From Prorocentrum cordatum (lineage: Eukaryota; Sar; Dinophyceae; Prorocentrales; Prorocentraceae), in assembly GCA_963575745.1 (NCBI GenBank), contig CAUYUJ010018879.1, positions 127,437 to 191,436 of the forward strand: a stretch of DNA of 64,000 nucleotides, read 5' to 3'. Positions 48,131 through 57,049 of this stretch are shown in pieces. The stretch's first letter is position 1. Each line of letters begins with the position of its first letter. The position numbers and the translations under genes are program-made. Under the pieces are notes generated by a model, which had not been told where the DNA came from, searched no databases, and was given only the letters and a program-made list of their open reading frames with translations.

Positions 48131-48820
48131 GTGTACCATCGCATGCGCCAAATGATGACTGGCAACTCACAGGGGCCTGAGCTGGAACAAGGAGCGTGCG
48201 GATGTGGCACATCAGAGGCACCAATTCCGATCTTAGGCGACGCGGGCGGAAGACCCGAGTCGAGCCGTAGCAAAACGAAAAGACTTGGTTTCAATGTTGC
48301 ATGGTGCCCAAATTTGAATCCAAGAGTCGAGGTACGAGCGTGGGCAGATGGGCCGGTGGCAGGAAGCCGAGAGGTGGTTGCCAGAGGAACGCCAAAGTTG
48401 CTATTACTAACATTGAATATAACACAAGGCTGGGGAAACACATACACTTCAGATCCCGAGTTCATTATGGCTGGATGGTATCAGCAATTGTACAACACGC
48501 CACGTGGAGAAGACGCAGAACTATGGGAATATATAAGACAGGTTGCCCAACGCAGTGGCTTTGCACAACAACTGACAACGCGGTTGGCAAAGTTGGGCAA
48601 TTTTATTACGGACGAGCTGGCAGGAATGGCGGCGCTGCACCATCGGGTGCCCGCATTGGACTGGGTACTAGTTCACCATCACACTTGCTCGAGCGGAGGG
48701 CAGGGTTGGTGCGACTCCCCCCCCTCTCCGCGCCACGATGAACAGGAACAAAGTGAAGGCGCCTCCGCCACCTTCACCCCCTCCGACCCCTGCTGCTACT
48801 GCCTCCGCCATTCTCTCTAA
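48131..48820 (+). CDS. Possible hypothetical ORF, 229 codons
   Basis: A plus-strand frame (alternative starts likely) in sequence with lower GC and little repeat content. The middle reads like normal protein: SDPEFIMAGWYQQLYNTPRG, ELWEYIRQVAQRSGFAQQL, AKLGNFITDELAGMAAL. A charged amphipathic helix is plausible and no domain is recognised. The last 50 codons are less convincing. A minus-strand frame (48109-48465) is also open here, so the strand is not certain. Confidence 0.3.
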   Translation: MYHRMRQMMTGNSQGPELEQGACGCGTSEAPIPILGDAGGRPESSRSKTKRLGFNVAWCPNLNPRVEVRAWADGPVAGSREVVARGTPKLLLLTLNITQGWGNTYTSDPEFIMAGWYQQLYNTPRGEDAELWEYIRQVAQRSGFAQQLTTRLAKLGNFITDELAGMAALHHRVPALDWVLVHHHTCSSGGQGWCDSPPSPRHDEQEQSEGASATFTPSDPCCYCLRHSL

Positions 48821-48959
48821 GCAAAGACTGTCTGAATGTAAGCGTCACTGTTCGAAAGAACGGCACGCCACCATGAAAGAACGGCACGCCGCCACGGTAA
48901 GCCTGGCGACCATAAAGAACGGCAAGCCACCGGATGTCCGCGTCTCGTGAATGTAGATG

Positions 48960-49190
48960 GGGTTATCTGCTATCCATCCAGAGGAGAGCGCATCCATGTC
49001 AGGGGGGGGGGGGGCTGGCTGCATCTCCCTTACCTCCTTAACATGCATGCGTTTCTGTTTTGTTGGATTTGGGGGAGGGGGGGGGGGCGGCGGTGGCTGA
49101 CAAGCAGCTGCGCTCGCTGGGGAAACCTTGCACCCAGACCCTCACCCACCAGGCAAAACGTATCTGTCTCGACCGTTACTCCTCGTCCTT
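48960..49190. other. No gene recognised
   Basis: Contains two long G runs (about 49001-49013 and 49074-49087) and no readable gene. Confidence 0.3.
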
Positions 49191-49470
49191 CCTCCTCCTC
49201 CTCCTCCTCCTCCTCCTCCTCCTCCTCCTCCTCCTCCTCTTCCTCCCTTCCCCTCTGCGGGAGTCGGGGGCAAGTGTAGGTTCTGGTTTTTATCGCCCTG
49301 CGGTCGACTTCGGTCAACGGAGTTTCGGCCACGCTTGCAGGACAGCCTCATCTGCTTCCCTTCCCCTCTACCGGAGTCCGGGGCGATTGATTGCAGGTTT
49401 TGGATTTTATCGCCCTGCGATCGACTTCGGTCAACGGAGTTTCGGCCACGCTTGCAGGACAGCCTCATGA
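49190..49470. repeat. CTC array followed by a two-copy tandem duplication of about 117 bp
   Basis: (CTC)n at 49190-49245. Then two copies containing ATCGCCCTGCGGTCGACTTC, GGTCAACGGAGTTTCGGCC and ACGCTTGCAGGACAGCCTCA, near 49300-49350 and 49410-49468, with about 90% identity by eye. Confidence 0.85.
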
Positions 49471-49695
49471 GCTGCTGCTGAAAGCTCTGGGCGACATTTC
49501 TGCACCGGCCTGGTGCGTTGCCTCTCGCGCATGCTCGTCCACGCGGAACCTGTGCTCGGCCCTCTGGAATGGCAGCGAATCTTTCCTCTTGCCCTCCCAG
49601 GGTGTGCATTGACCCGAAATTCGAAGTGAATCCCGCGGTGACGGCAGTGGCCTCGCAGGAGGCCCCGGAGAGGCGAAAACGAGGCAAGGGTAGCC

Positions 49696-49814
49696 GTGGG
49701 TCGGGCGTGCCCCCCTAACAGGCGGATTGTGGATGAACAAAAAGAGAAACAGAAAACAGGTATGGCTAACAAGAAGATCGGAAAATCGTCCTGGGAAGGG
49801 ACACGCCCGGCTGA
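49696..49814. mobile_element. Family B element, copy 7, with AGGGTAGCC duplication
   Basis: A 119-bp short version. TCGGGCGTGCCCCCCTAACAG and GGCGGATTGTGG on the left; AAAATCGTCC and GGGACACGCCCGGCTGA on the right. AGGGTAGCC is repeated at 49687-49695 and 49815-49823. Confidence 0.8.
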
Positions 49815-49952
49815 AGGGTAGCCGATGGGCCCTTCTCCGCGTCTGCCTCCCCGGCAGCGCGAGGCAGGCCCCGTGCAGCCAGCGCCCTGGGCTTGCTGCC
49901 GCCCGGGCCCTGCCTCCACGTGAGGCCCACCCGCACAGCAAGGGGGCAAGGC

Positions 49953-50400
49953 AAGGATGCATGGGCCTTGGAGGGCCATTCGAAGAGAAAGCAAGAAACA
50001 TAAACATCAACGTTTGGCGCCCCGTGCGGACTTCTTGCATCTGCGCTGGGCCCCCCCTTCCTGGCGCTCGGAGCGCGCCAGGGGCGGCGCCAGAGGTGCC
50101 GCCGAGGGGGAGCCGAGCGCGGATCCAAGGAATCCGCGCGGAGCGCCACAGGTATATGTTCATGGCGTTTTTTCTTCTTCGAGCCATGTCGACCCATTTC
50201 GAGTGGGGCGCGACCAGCGAAAGCAGCCACGGATGGGCCGCAAGAGGAAGGATGCAAGGGTAACCTTAGAAAGCCGCTCGTCCGTACCATGCGGGTTGAC
50301 TATACCAGCGAAGCGGTCAGGGTTCCTTATCCTCGAAGACGAAAACAGGACGAGGATAACATCGGATGAGGACAAATCGAGAATCTCGGATATTCAGCGC
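49953..50400. repeat. Family T repeat, copy 1, split by a family D element
   Basis: GCATGGGCCTTGGAGGGCCAT to the left of D, and GAGTGGGGCGCGACC, AGAAAGCCGCTCGTCCGTAC, ATAACATCGGATGAGGACAA and AGAATCTCGGATATTCAG to its right. Together they equal 55322-55560, which has no D insertion at that point. Confidence 0.85.
49980..50182. mobile_element. Family D foldback element, copy 5, with GCCAT duplication in T
   Basis: A 203-bp element from TCGAAGAGAAAGCAAGAAAC to GTTTTTTCTTCTTCGA. The arms pair over about 80 bp, including GGCGCCCCGTGCGGACTTCT with AATCCGCGCGGAGCGCC. GCCAT flanks at 49975-49979 and 50183-50187. The uninterrupted target is visible in repeat T at 55335 (GGATGGCCATGCC). Confidence 0.9.
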
Positions 50401-50564
50401 CTCTGAAAGATGTCTCGGGCGCCGCGGCCTTCTCAGAGCGTTCCGGAACGCGGTTAGAGTGTTCTGGAACGCTCTGGAACGGATTTGTCCTCGACCTTGC
50501 CCGGTCCGCAAGGATGCAATGATAGCATGAAGTCGCTCATCCTTACCATGCGGGTTGTCTGTGC

Positions 50565-50745
50565 AGTGGAGGCCAGACCACAAGAAACCTTCTACAAGAA
50601 ACTCAAGCCTGAGACGACAGGATGCCCAGTGATATTTGGTGTGGGAACGTCGCGCTTTCTATAGCAAATCCATCGATTCCCAAGAAACCCAGGGCACCCT
50701 GGAGGCAAGCAGGGTGCTTCTTGGCATGAGTGTCCACTGTGCCAG
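50565..50745. mobile_element. Family H element, copy 4
   Basis: TGCAGTGGAGGCCAGACCAC, ACAAGAAACTCAAGCC, ATTTGGTGTGGGAACGTCGC, GGAGGCAAGCAGGGTGCTTC and GTGTCCACTGTG. Inverted ends GTGGAGGCCA and TGTCCACTG are partly conserved. Confidence 0.7.
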
Positions 50746-50765
50746 CCGCAGGCAGCGGTCGGAAA

Positions 50766-50945
50766 GTGCCTTCTCTATGGGAACCGAAAATGGCATAACC
50801 ATAAAAACTCTGAGGTCCGCGCGGATTTCTCGGATCGGCGCCAGACCCCCTCCCAGGGGCAGCGCCGGAGGCGCCGCCAGGGGGCTCCAGTGCAAATCCG
50901 AGAAGTCCTAGCGGACCTCTGAATGTGTTTGTTCCTGTCACCCTG
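50766..50945. mobile_element. Family D foldback element, copy 6
   Basis: CTCTGAGGTCCGCGCGGATT and TCTCGGATC pair with CCGAGAAGTCC and GCGGACCTCTGAATG. The GCAGCGGTCGGAA word plus CCTTCTC occurs on both sides (50751 and 50955), a direct repeat longer than the usual 5 bp. Confidence 0.7.
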
Positions 50946-51074
50946 CGCCCCCCTGAGGCAGCGGTCGGAACAGGCCTTCTCCTCCTCCGAAGCCCACCGC
51001 GAGGGCCCCGAACCCGCGAGGGCCCGGAGCCCACCGAGCGCGCCTCCCACCGCCCGCACGCGAGGGCCCCGAGC

Positions 51075-51101
51075 CTCCAGCTCCTGGGCCACCTGGCTCT
51101 G
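51075..51101 (-). CDS. Candidate 27-nt micro-exon beside a GGA array
   Basis: Minus strand: CAG, then QSQVAQELE in phase 0, then GC. Very short and rich in AG words, so the borders are uncertain. Listed because of its match in style and strand to the other candidates. Confidence 0.15.
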
Positions 51102-51119
51102 CTGCCTCGCGGCGTCGCC

Positions 51120-51615
51120 GCCGCCTCGCCCCCCGCTCTCGGGGGGAGGAGGCGGAGGAGGACGAGGAGGGAAGGGAGGAGGAGGAGGAGGAGGAGGAGG
51201 AGGAGGAGGAGGAGGAGGAGGAGGAGGAGGAGGAGGAGGAGGAGGAGGAGGAGGAGGAGGGAGGAGGGAGGAGGAGGAGGAGGAGGAGGAGGAGGAGAGA
51301 GGAGGAGGAGGAGGAGGAGGAGGAGGAAGGAGGAGGAGGGAGGAGGGAGGAGGAAGGAGGAGGAGGAGGAGGAGGAGGAGGAGGAGGAGGAGGAGGAGGA
51401 GGAGAAGGAGGAGGAGGAGGAGGAGGAGGAGGAGGAGGAGGAGGAGGAGGGAGGAGGGAGGAGGAGGAGGAGGAGGAGGAGGAGGAGGAGGAGGAGGGAG
51501 GAGGAGGAGAGGAGGAGGAGGAGGAGGAGGGAGGAGGAGGAGGAGGAGAGGAGGAGGAGGAGGAGGAAAAGGAGGAGGAGGAGGAGGAGGAGGAGGAGGA
51601 GGAGGAAGAGGCCCC
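51120..51615. repeat. GGA polypurine array 3, about 500 bp
   Basis: The longest simple array here, (GGA)n with GGGA, GAAGGA and AGAGGA interruptions. Frames of several hundred codons across it on both strands are artefacts. Confidence 0.95.
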
Positions 51616-51639
51616 CCTGGAGAGCCCAGAGGCCTCGGC

Positions 51640-52020
51640 CCTCGAATGAGCGAGGGGAGGGGAGGGGAGGGGAGGGGAGCGAGAGGGCGAGCAGCCGGCG
51701 AGAAGCATGTGTGCCCCTCGACCTGCGCCCTCCGCGCGGCAGGTGCCGCCGCGATGCGGCCGCGCCGGCCGCCTCGGCCGCCGCTGCGACCTCGGCAGCG
51801 GCCGCGGCCGCGGCCGCGGCAGCGCGGGACCTGCCGCGCGGAAGGTGCGGAAGGTGCAGGTCGAGGCAAGGCAGGACGGGAGGGCTCGCAAGCGCCCCAA
51901 CCTCGGGTGGCCAACCCCTGGAGCGCGGGGCCCCCGCTCCTGCAGGGCTCGGGCCCCGAGGAGGGCTGCCTGCCGGCACCCAGCGGCGGCGGGCGCCTCT
52001 CCGTGGGGAGCACGAAGGTA
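51640..52020. other. GC-rich interval, no gene assigned
   Basis: Includes GGGGAGGGGAGGGGAGGGG at 51655-51680 (a G-quadruplex-prone word) and a (GCGGCC)n patch near 51795. Frames are open on both strands. Confidence 0.3.
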
Positions 52021-52023
52021 CGC

Positions 52024-52200
52024 AGATGGCGGAGGCGCCGAAGAAGAACACAAAACGACATGAACACAGCATTTCGAAACTCCGCGGGGATATCTTGAAA
52101 CTGCGCTGGAACCCCTTGGCGACGCGTCCGGCGCCGCCCCCTGCGCGCTACGCGCGCCAGGGGGGGGTCCGCGCGGACCTCCGAAAGCTTATGCCCCCCC
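52024..52200. mobile_element. Family D foldback element, copy 7, diverged
   Basis: CGAAGAAGAACACAAAACGA and CATGAACACAGCATTTCG open it as in copy 5. CTCCGCGGGGATATCTTG and GCGCTGGAACCCC pair with GGGGGGGTCCGCGCGGACCT. The right tail is lost. Confidence 0.65.
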
Positions 52201-52215
52201 AGCGTCTGCACCTCC

Positions 52216-52367
52216 AGTTGGGCATGTCCTCCTAGAGGCGGATCTTGGAAGAGCATTGAAACATAGTTAGTCAAAACAGAATCAAAGATAGCCAAACGAT
52301 AACGAAACATCATAACCTGAGTATTGAACTATTCTTGAATGTTCCTCCTGTAGAGGGACATGCCTCA
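52216..52367. mobile_element. Family B element, copy 8
   Basis: GTTGGGCATGTCCTCCTAGA and GGCGGATCTTGG to TGTTCCTCCTGTAGAGGGAC and ATGCCTC. AT-rich interior (AGTCAAAACAGAATCAAAG, ACGATAACGAAACATCAT). No flanking duplication was seen. Confidence 0.8.
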
Positions 52368-52557
52368 GAGGGTTCTGGATCGCTTGGGAAAGGAATCTGG
52401 CCAAATCCGATCCTCCCCCTTGTCCTCCATCTCCTCCTGCCTCCTCCTAGCAACCGGCACTGCGGGCAATGGTGCTGCGTTGGACGCCGCCATGCCCCTC
52501 TAGCCCGGCCTCTGCCAGGCGGGAGGGCGAAGAGGTCAGTCATGGGGCAGGGAATGT

Positions 52558-52747
52558 TTAGATGGGGTCGGAGTAGATGGGGTCCGAGGATCGCGCCGCA
52601 CCGCCGATGCATCGGCAACGTCGGCGATGCATCGGCGCCGTCGGTGTGGCGGAAATCAGGCTCCGCTTCGGGTCGCATCGTCGATGCCTCGGCGATGCAG
52701 AGCGATCCTCCGACCCCATGTACTCAGACCCCATCCGGAAGGCCTAG
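52558..52747. mobile_element. Family C element, copy 2
   Basis: TAGATGGGGTCGGAGTAGAT and GGGGTCCGAGGATCGCGCC pair with GATCCTCCGACCCCATGTAC and CAGACCCCATCC. A GATGCATCGGC core is present. The left-most AGGCCTCC is lost and the right AAGGCCTAG kept. Confidence 0.8.
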
Positions 52748-52784
52748 AGGTACGCAGGTACAGCGCGGGCGCGTCCGCAAGAAA

Positions 52785-52975
52785 CCATCGCAAGAAACCC
52801 AACCCTGAAAACACGCGCGCGAAATGCATCTTAGAGAAAACCCGGAGCACCCTGAACGCACCAGCTTCTTCAACGGCTGCGAGAAGTCACCGCGCAGCGC
52901 GTGGAGCGCAAAAGCCAAGGATACACAGACGAATAGCAGATGGTTTCTTGATGCGCGCCCCCACTGTAGGGAAAG
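52785..52975. repeat. Family H element, diverged copy 5
   Basis: CGCAAGAAACCCAACCCTGA and CCCGGAGCACCCTGAACGC, then GGTTTCTTGATGCGCGCCCC. It lies between two family C elements. Confidence 0.5.
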
Positions 52976-52987
52976 CGTCCCCCCCTG

Positions 52988-53190
52988 AGGCCTGCTAGAT
53001 GGGGTCCGAGTGAATGGGGTAGGAGGATCGCGCCGCATCGCCGACACATCGGCGATGCATCTGTGACGAACCCGCGATGCATCGTAGACCCCGGCGATGC
53101 ATCGGCGACGTCGACTCGAAACAAATAGGACCCCACGTCGAGCCGCATCGGCGATGCATCGGCGACGTGGCGCGAACCTCCGACCCATCG
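52988..53190. mobile_element. Family C element, copy 3
   Basis: AGGCCTGCTAGATGGGGTCC and GAGTGAATGGGGTAGGAGG open it, followed by GATCGCGCCGCATCGCCGAC. The GATGCATCGGCGACGTCG core follows. The right TIR is only partly recognisable (GGCGCGAACCTCCGACCC). Confidence 0.7.
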
Positions 53191-53299
53191 GTCCAGGGGG
53201 TGCAAACATGGATTAGCGACCCATGGATTTGGCGCGCAGCTCCCCAAGATGCGGCCGGTGCCGCCTCGCTCGGCGGCGGAAATCCGCGATCTCCCACGG

Positions 53300-54140
53300 G
53301 GACCCCCCTGATCCGTGCTTGCGATCGCCTGGCCAATCTGCTCGGACCTCCCACAGGGCAGGCATCCCCCGCCCGCTCTCCCGCCCGGCACAGGCCGGGC
53401 TGGAGGGGGCATGGCGGCGTCCACCGCAGCACGACTGCTCGCAGTGCGGGCTGCCATGAGGAGGCAGGAGGGGAAGGTGGCGAAGGGGGGAGAATCGGAC
53501 TGCGCTAGAACGAGGGGCAGCGATGAGGGAGGGGGTTGGCCAGAACGCGGGGCCAGGGGCAGCGATGAGGGAGGGGGGTTGGCTAGAACGAAGATTCATC
53601 CTGTCCAAAAGCGGACCCCCCTGAGGGCAAGCATCCCCCGCCCGCGCCATCTCCCGCGGGAACGGCACCCGTCGATTACCCAAGCCCCCCTGATCCGTGC
53701 TTGCGATCGCCTGGCCCATTTGCTCGGACCCCCCGCAGGGCAAGCATCCCCCGCCCGCTCTCTCGAGGATGACTATAGAACGCAGGGAGAACGTCCCCTC
53801 CCGCAGGTTAGCCGGCCAGAACGAGGATGCATCCTCTCCAGAGCGGACCCCCCGCAGGGCAAGCATCCCCCGCCCACCATCTCGAGGATGACTCGAACGC
53901 AGGGAGAGCGTCCTCCCGCAGGAGGCGCCGGCCAGAACGAGGATGCATCCCTTACAGAGCGGACCCCCCGCACTCGCCATCGCTCGGACGTCCATTCCCT
54001 GTTTTTTGTTCGGTTTCGTGCGTGTTTTTTTCGCCAAGTGATCAAGGATGCTCCTCGATGGCCCTCGCCGAAGGAAAAAGACACACGTCCGAGCGGACCC
54101 CCCGGCAGGGCAGGCATCCCCCGCCCGCGCCATCTGGCTC
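53300..54140. repeat. Imperfect tandem/dispersed repeat around GGCAAGCATCCCCCGCCCGC
   Basis: GGACCCCCCGCAGGGCAAGC with ATCCCCCGCCCGC recurs at about 53350, 53610, 53730, 53850, 53960 and 54095. Between 53700 and 53960 a unit of about 120 bp (CTCGAGGATGACT, GAACGCAGGGAGA, CCAGAACGAGGATGCATCC) is tandem. The 471-codon minus frame through it is made of these units. Confidence 0.75.
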
Positions 54141-54259
54141 CGCCATGGCGCGCGGCTGCCCGCGGCGCCGAGCGGCCGCGGGAGGGCGCGCGGCCCCCAC
54201 CCTTTGTGGGCCCCGGAAACGGCAAGGCGGTTTTTTTCCCCGTTTCCCCAAAACATGTC

Positions 54260-54430
54260 CCTTGAAACTGGAAACGGCAAAAAAACGGCGGCCGGAAACG
54301 GCAAAAGAACGGCTCCAGGCTTGGAACCGGAGCCGGAACTGGCCAAAAAAACGGCGACGTAACCCGTGAAAAAACAGCGTCGGAACCGGCAAGAAAACGG
54401 CAGAACGGAACCGGTAAAAAACCGGCCCTG
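54260..54430. repeat. Degenerate CGGAAACGGCAAAA array
   Basis: About eight units of 18-22 bp (CGGAAACGGCAAAAAAACGG, CGGAACTGGCCAAAAAAACG, CGGAACCGGCAAGAAAACGG). Confidence 0.75.
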
Positions 54431-54574
54431 TCGTGTCCAGGGCCCCCCGCGCGCGCGCCTACGCGGCCCGCATGGCTCCGAGCCTCCGGGGGCGCGGTCG
54501 CCGAGCCTCTCTGGGGGGCAGGCGGGCGGCCGCGGGGCGCGGTGGCTGCCCGGGAGCTGCCCACGAGCCCAGGA

Positions 54575-54915
54575 TCCGGTCGGGCCTGTCCTCCTACAGG
54601 CGGGCCTCCGAACGAACAACACACACACCCATACCCATACGGGGGTCGTTGGGAGGAGGACTGGCTATGCGGGTTGTCGGACCCTGGGGAACGCTCCCGT
54701 TCGAGCGGGGGCCCCCATCCGACAACACGCACCCATAGCCCTTTCCGACCCCCCTATGGGTGTGTGTGTGTGTGTGTGTTGTTGGTTCGTCAAAATAACA
54801 GCACAGCCAAGAACTAGTCAAAATACACCAACATAAGCAAACCAAACAAATCCCCTGGGTATGTTTTGGCTACTTTTGAATTTTGTTCCTCCTGTAGAGG
54901 GACGTGCCAGACTGA
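54575..54915. mobile_element. Family B element, copy 9, with AGCCCAGGA duplication and a nested palindrome
   Basis: GTCGGGCCTGTCCTCCTACA and GGCGGGCC on the left, TGTTCCTCCTGTAGAGGGAC and GTGCCAGACTGAA on the right. AGCCCAGGA lies at 54566-54574 and 54916-54924. The 341-bp length is due to an inner inverted-repeat insert at 54611-54789. Confidence 0.9.
54611..54789. mobile_element. Inverted-repeat element nested in family B
   Basis: ACGAACAACACACACACCCA and CATACGGGGGTCG on the left face CGACCCCCCTATGGGTG and (TG)n TTGTTGGTTCGT on the right. A second inner pair is GGTTGTCGGACCCTGGGGAA with GGGGGCCCCCATCCGACAAC. About 179 bp. Confidence 0.75.
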
Positions 54916-55109
54916 AGCCCAGGACGCACCAGCCTGCAGTCCACCCGTAGAACAAGGGCGCACGATAAGCGAGGGCAGGGGGTCCTCCCCCAGAAGAATC
55001 GCCCCGATGCGCGAAGCCGTTGTAGTAAGCGCGCCCACAGGAGGAAGCGAACAGGGCAGGACTGCTCAGTAAACGCCAATTGTCGGGTCCGGCTGTTTTT
55101 TTCCCCACT

Positions 55110-55320
55110 TGAGAGTAGGAGGAGGAGGAGGAGGAGGAGGAGGAGGAGGAGGAGGAGGAGGAGGAGGGGGAGGGGGAGGGGGAGGACGAGGCGGAGGAGG
55201 AGGAGGAGGGGGAGGGGAGGAGGAGGAGAGGAGGAGTGGAGGAGGAGGAGGAGGAGGAGGAGGGAGGAGGAGGAGGAGGAGGAGGAGGAGGAGGAGGAGG
55301 AGGAGGAGGAGGAGGAGGAT
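55110..55320. repeat. GGA polypurine array 4
   Basis: About 210 bp of (GGA)n with GGGGAGG interruptions, bounded on the left by CACTTGAGAGTA. Confidence 0.95.
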
Positions 55321-55321
55321 G

Positions 55322-55560
55322 CAAGGGCCTTGGATGGCCATGCCTATACGTTGCGAGCGGGGCGCGCCCCGCGAAAGCGGCCAGGGAGGGGCCGAGCGGG
55401 AAGGCTGCACGGGTCACCTCGGAAGGCCGCGCGTCCGCACCGTGCGGGTCAACTGAACCAGCCGCAGGGCAGCGGTCAGGATTCCTGCTGCTCTAAGACG
55501 AAAAAAGGACGAGGATAACATCGGATGAGGACAAATCGAGAATCTCGGATATTCAGGGAT
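55322..55560. repeat. Family T repeat, copy 2 (uninterrupted)
   Basis: CAAGGGCCTTGGATGGCCAT, GAGCGGGGCGCGCCCCGCG, GGAAGGCCGCGCGTCCGCAC, GCAGGGCAGCGGTCAGGATT, ATAACATCGGATGAGGACAA and AGAATCTCGGATATTCAGG. It serves as the empty-site reference for the D insertion at 49980. Confidence 0.85.
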
Positions 55561-55561
55561 G

Positions 55562-55760
55562 GATGGGGGGATGCAAGGGAAAGGATGCAAGGGTAACCCT
55601 AGAAGGCCGCTCGTCCGTACCGTGCGGGTTGACCGTACCAGCCGCAGGGCAGCGGTCAGGGTTCCTTCTCTTCTCTACGGCGAAGCCAGGAGGAGGATAA
55701 CATCGGGCGAGCATTCGTCGACAGTCTCGCGACAGTTACTGCAAGGGTAAGCCTGGAACG
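55562..55760. repeat. Family T repeat, copy 3
   Basis: AGGATGCAAGGGTAACCC, TAGAAGGCCGCTCGTCCGTA, CAGGGCAGCGGTCAGGGTTC and GGAGGATAACATCGGGCGAG. In tandem with copy 2 and diverging at its right end. Confidence 0.75.
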
Positions 55761-55914
55761 TCGCTGCATCCTTATGCTGTGCGGGTCGACTGTCGGAACT
55801 GCCCGGGCGATGCCCACAAGCCCAGGAAGCACCGCCCGGGAGCTCTGCGCGCGCCTGTGGCCCACGGGCCGGGAACGCTGCTGCTGCTGCTGCGCACCTG
55901 GGGAAACAACAAGC

Positions 55915-56084
55915 TGAAGGGGCCCTGGGACACACACAAAGACATACACACAAACAAAAAGACCCCCCCTAGTTTCCCATATTTGGGTCGTTTTTGTGTC
56001 TTCCCCCCCACTTCCCATGTCTTCCCATATATGTTCTGGGGAGTCGACGACTAGTGGTGCCTGTGTGTGTTTTTCCTCTCCTGA
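55915..56084. mobile_element. Family A element, copy 6, with CAAGC target duplication
   Basis: TGAAGGGGCCCTGGGACACA to TTTTTCCTCTCCTGA, 170 bp. CAAGC flanks at 55910-55914 and 56085-56089. The internal CTTCCCATNTNTTCCCATAT repeat is more diverged than in other copies. Confidence 0.9.
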
Positions 56085-56129
56085 CAAGCGGCATGAGCCT
56101 GAGCTGTCGGAGCTCCGCACAGAATTCTC

Positions 56130-56609
56130 TTACCAGCCTGGAACATATCCCTATCCCTTCGGGTCGGGCGAAAGGGGGGGATAGCAAAGGGGGGGTTTGA
56201 GAATCAGCTCACGTAGCTGATTTTCCCGGCGCCTCCCGGCGCCGGGAGGCGCCCATGTATCGAGGATGGGCCCATCGGTGAGGCCGAAACCAGCTGCATG
56301 CAGCAAATTCCGTAACCCCCCGTTTCCCAATCCCCCCCTTTCGCCCGGCCCGATCCCTATGCTGGGCACCTCCTCACCACGATGCCAATCTTGGGGACTC
56401 CCTTTATTTTTTGAGGGCGAATCCCTGAGATTGTCATCGCCTTTTGGCGTGCCAATCTCAGGGAGAGGGATACGTTCGAGGCTGGCTGGGCACCTCCTCA
56501 TCACGATGCCAATCTTGGGGATTCCCTGATTTTTTGAGGGCGAATCCCTGAGATTGTCATCGCCTTTTTTGGCGTGCCAATCTCAGGGATAGGGATACGT
56601 TCGAGGCTG
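56130..56609. mobile_element. Family F element, copies 2 and 3 in tandem, with E inserted
   Basis: The left end ACCAGCCTGGAACATATCCC is at 56132-56151. After the E insertion come two tandem units of about 124 bp (56362-56485 and 56486-56609). Each contains GGGCACCTCCTCANCACGAT, GCCAATCTTGGGGA, GAGATTGTCATCGCC and TACGTTCGAGGCTGG. Inverse of 30465-30617. Confidence 0.85.
56159..56353. mobile_element. Family E TIR element, copy 3, with TCCCT duplication, nested in F
   Basis: A 195-bp element from TCGGGTCGGGCGAAAGGGGG to TTTCGCCCGGCCCGA. TCCCT lies at 56154-56158 and 56354-56358. Excising the element with one TCCCT gives CCCTATCCCTATGCTGGGC, matching the intact F copy at 30465 read inversely. 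Confidence 0.95.
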
Positions 56610-57049
56610 GTAATTCTTGCATCGGCTCCTGGGCCACCCCGCCGGCACCTCCAGCGCCGAAGCCCCCCGGCCCTTGCGCGCTGGAGGGCGGGGCGCCCAG
56701 TGACGACCCACGAGCTCCGTGCGGAGTCCCGAGCATCGTGTGCTTCTGCGGTTCGCTGCGCTCCTCGACCGTCCGAAGCGATTGGGGCTCCAGCGGAACA
56801 CATCGAAAGCCAAATGGCGAGCGCACAGCCGTGCGCCGGTATCAAGGGAGTCCGATCACGCTCAGACCCTTCTTGTTCATGCGTTGGGGATGCCACTGAG
56901 CCAGCGTCGTGCCCGAACCCGGCTCGGTATTCAATCGCAGCACGCGGCACTGCGCCAAATCAAGCTGGACGGAGCGGGATTCTGCCAGACTGGGGCGCTT
57001 CTCTTACCACAGATATGGCGACTTCTCGTCTGTTCCGTCACTTGCTACA
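56610..57049. other. No gene recognised
   Basis: GC-rich sequence with several open frames. No repeat family matched by eye. Confidence 0.3.

Noticed and set aside
47379-48224. Long proline/serine/leucine frame on the minus strand
   Set aside because: Driven by the two GGA arrays; only the short 47764-47811 segment reads like protein.
50775-52313. Very long frames (over 300 codons) on both strands across the GGA array
   Set aside because: They exist because GGA/TCC repeats contain no stop in most frames; residues are runs of G, E, R, P, S or L.
53213-54628. 471-codon minus-strand frame
   Set aside because: Consists of the recurring GGCAAGCATCCCCC units and the GGAAACGGC array; no non-repetitive domain.
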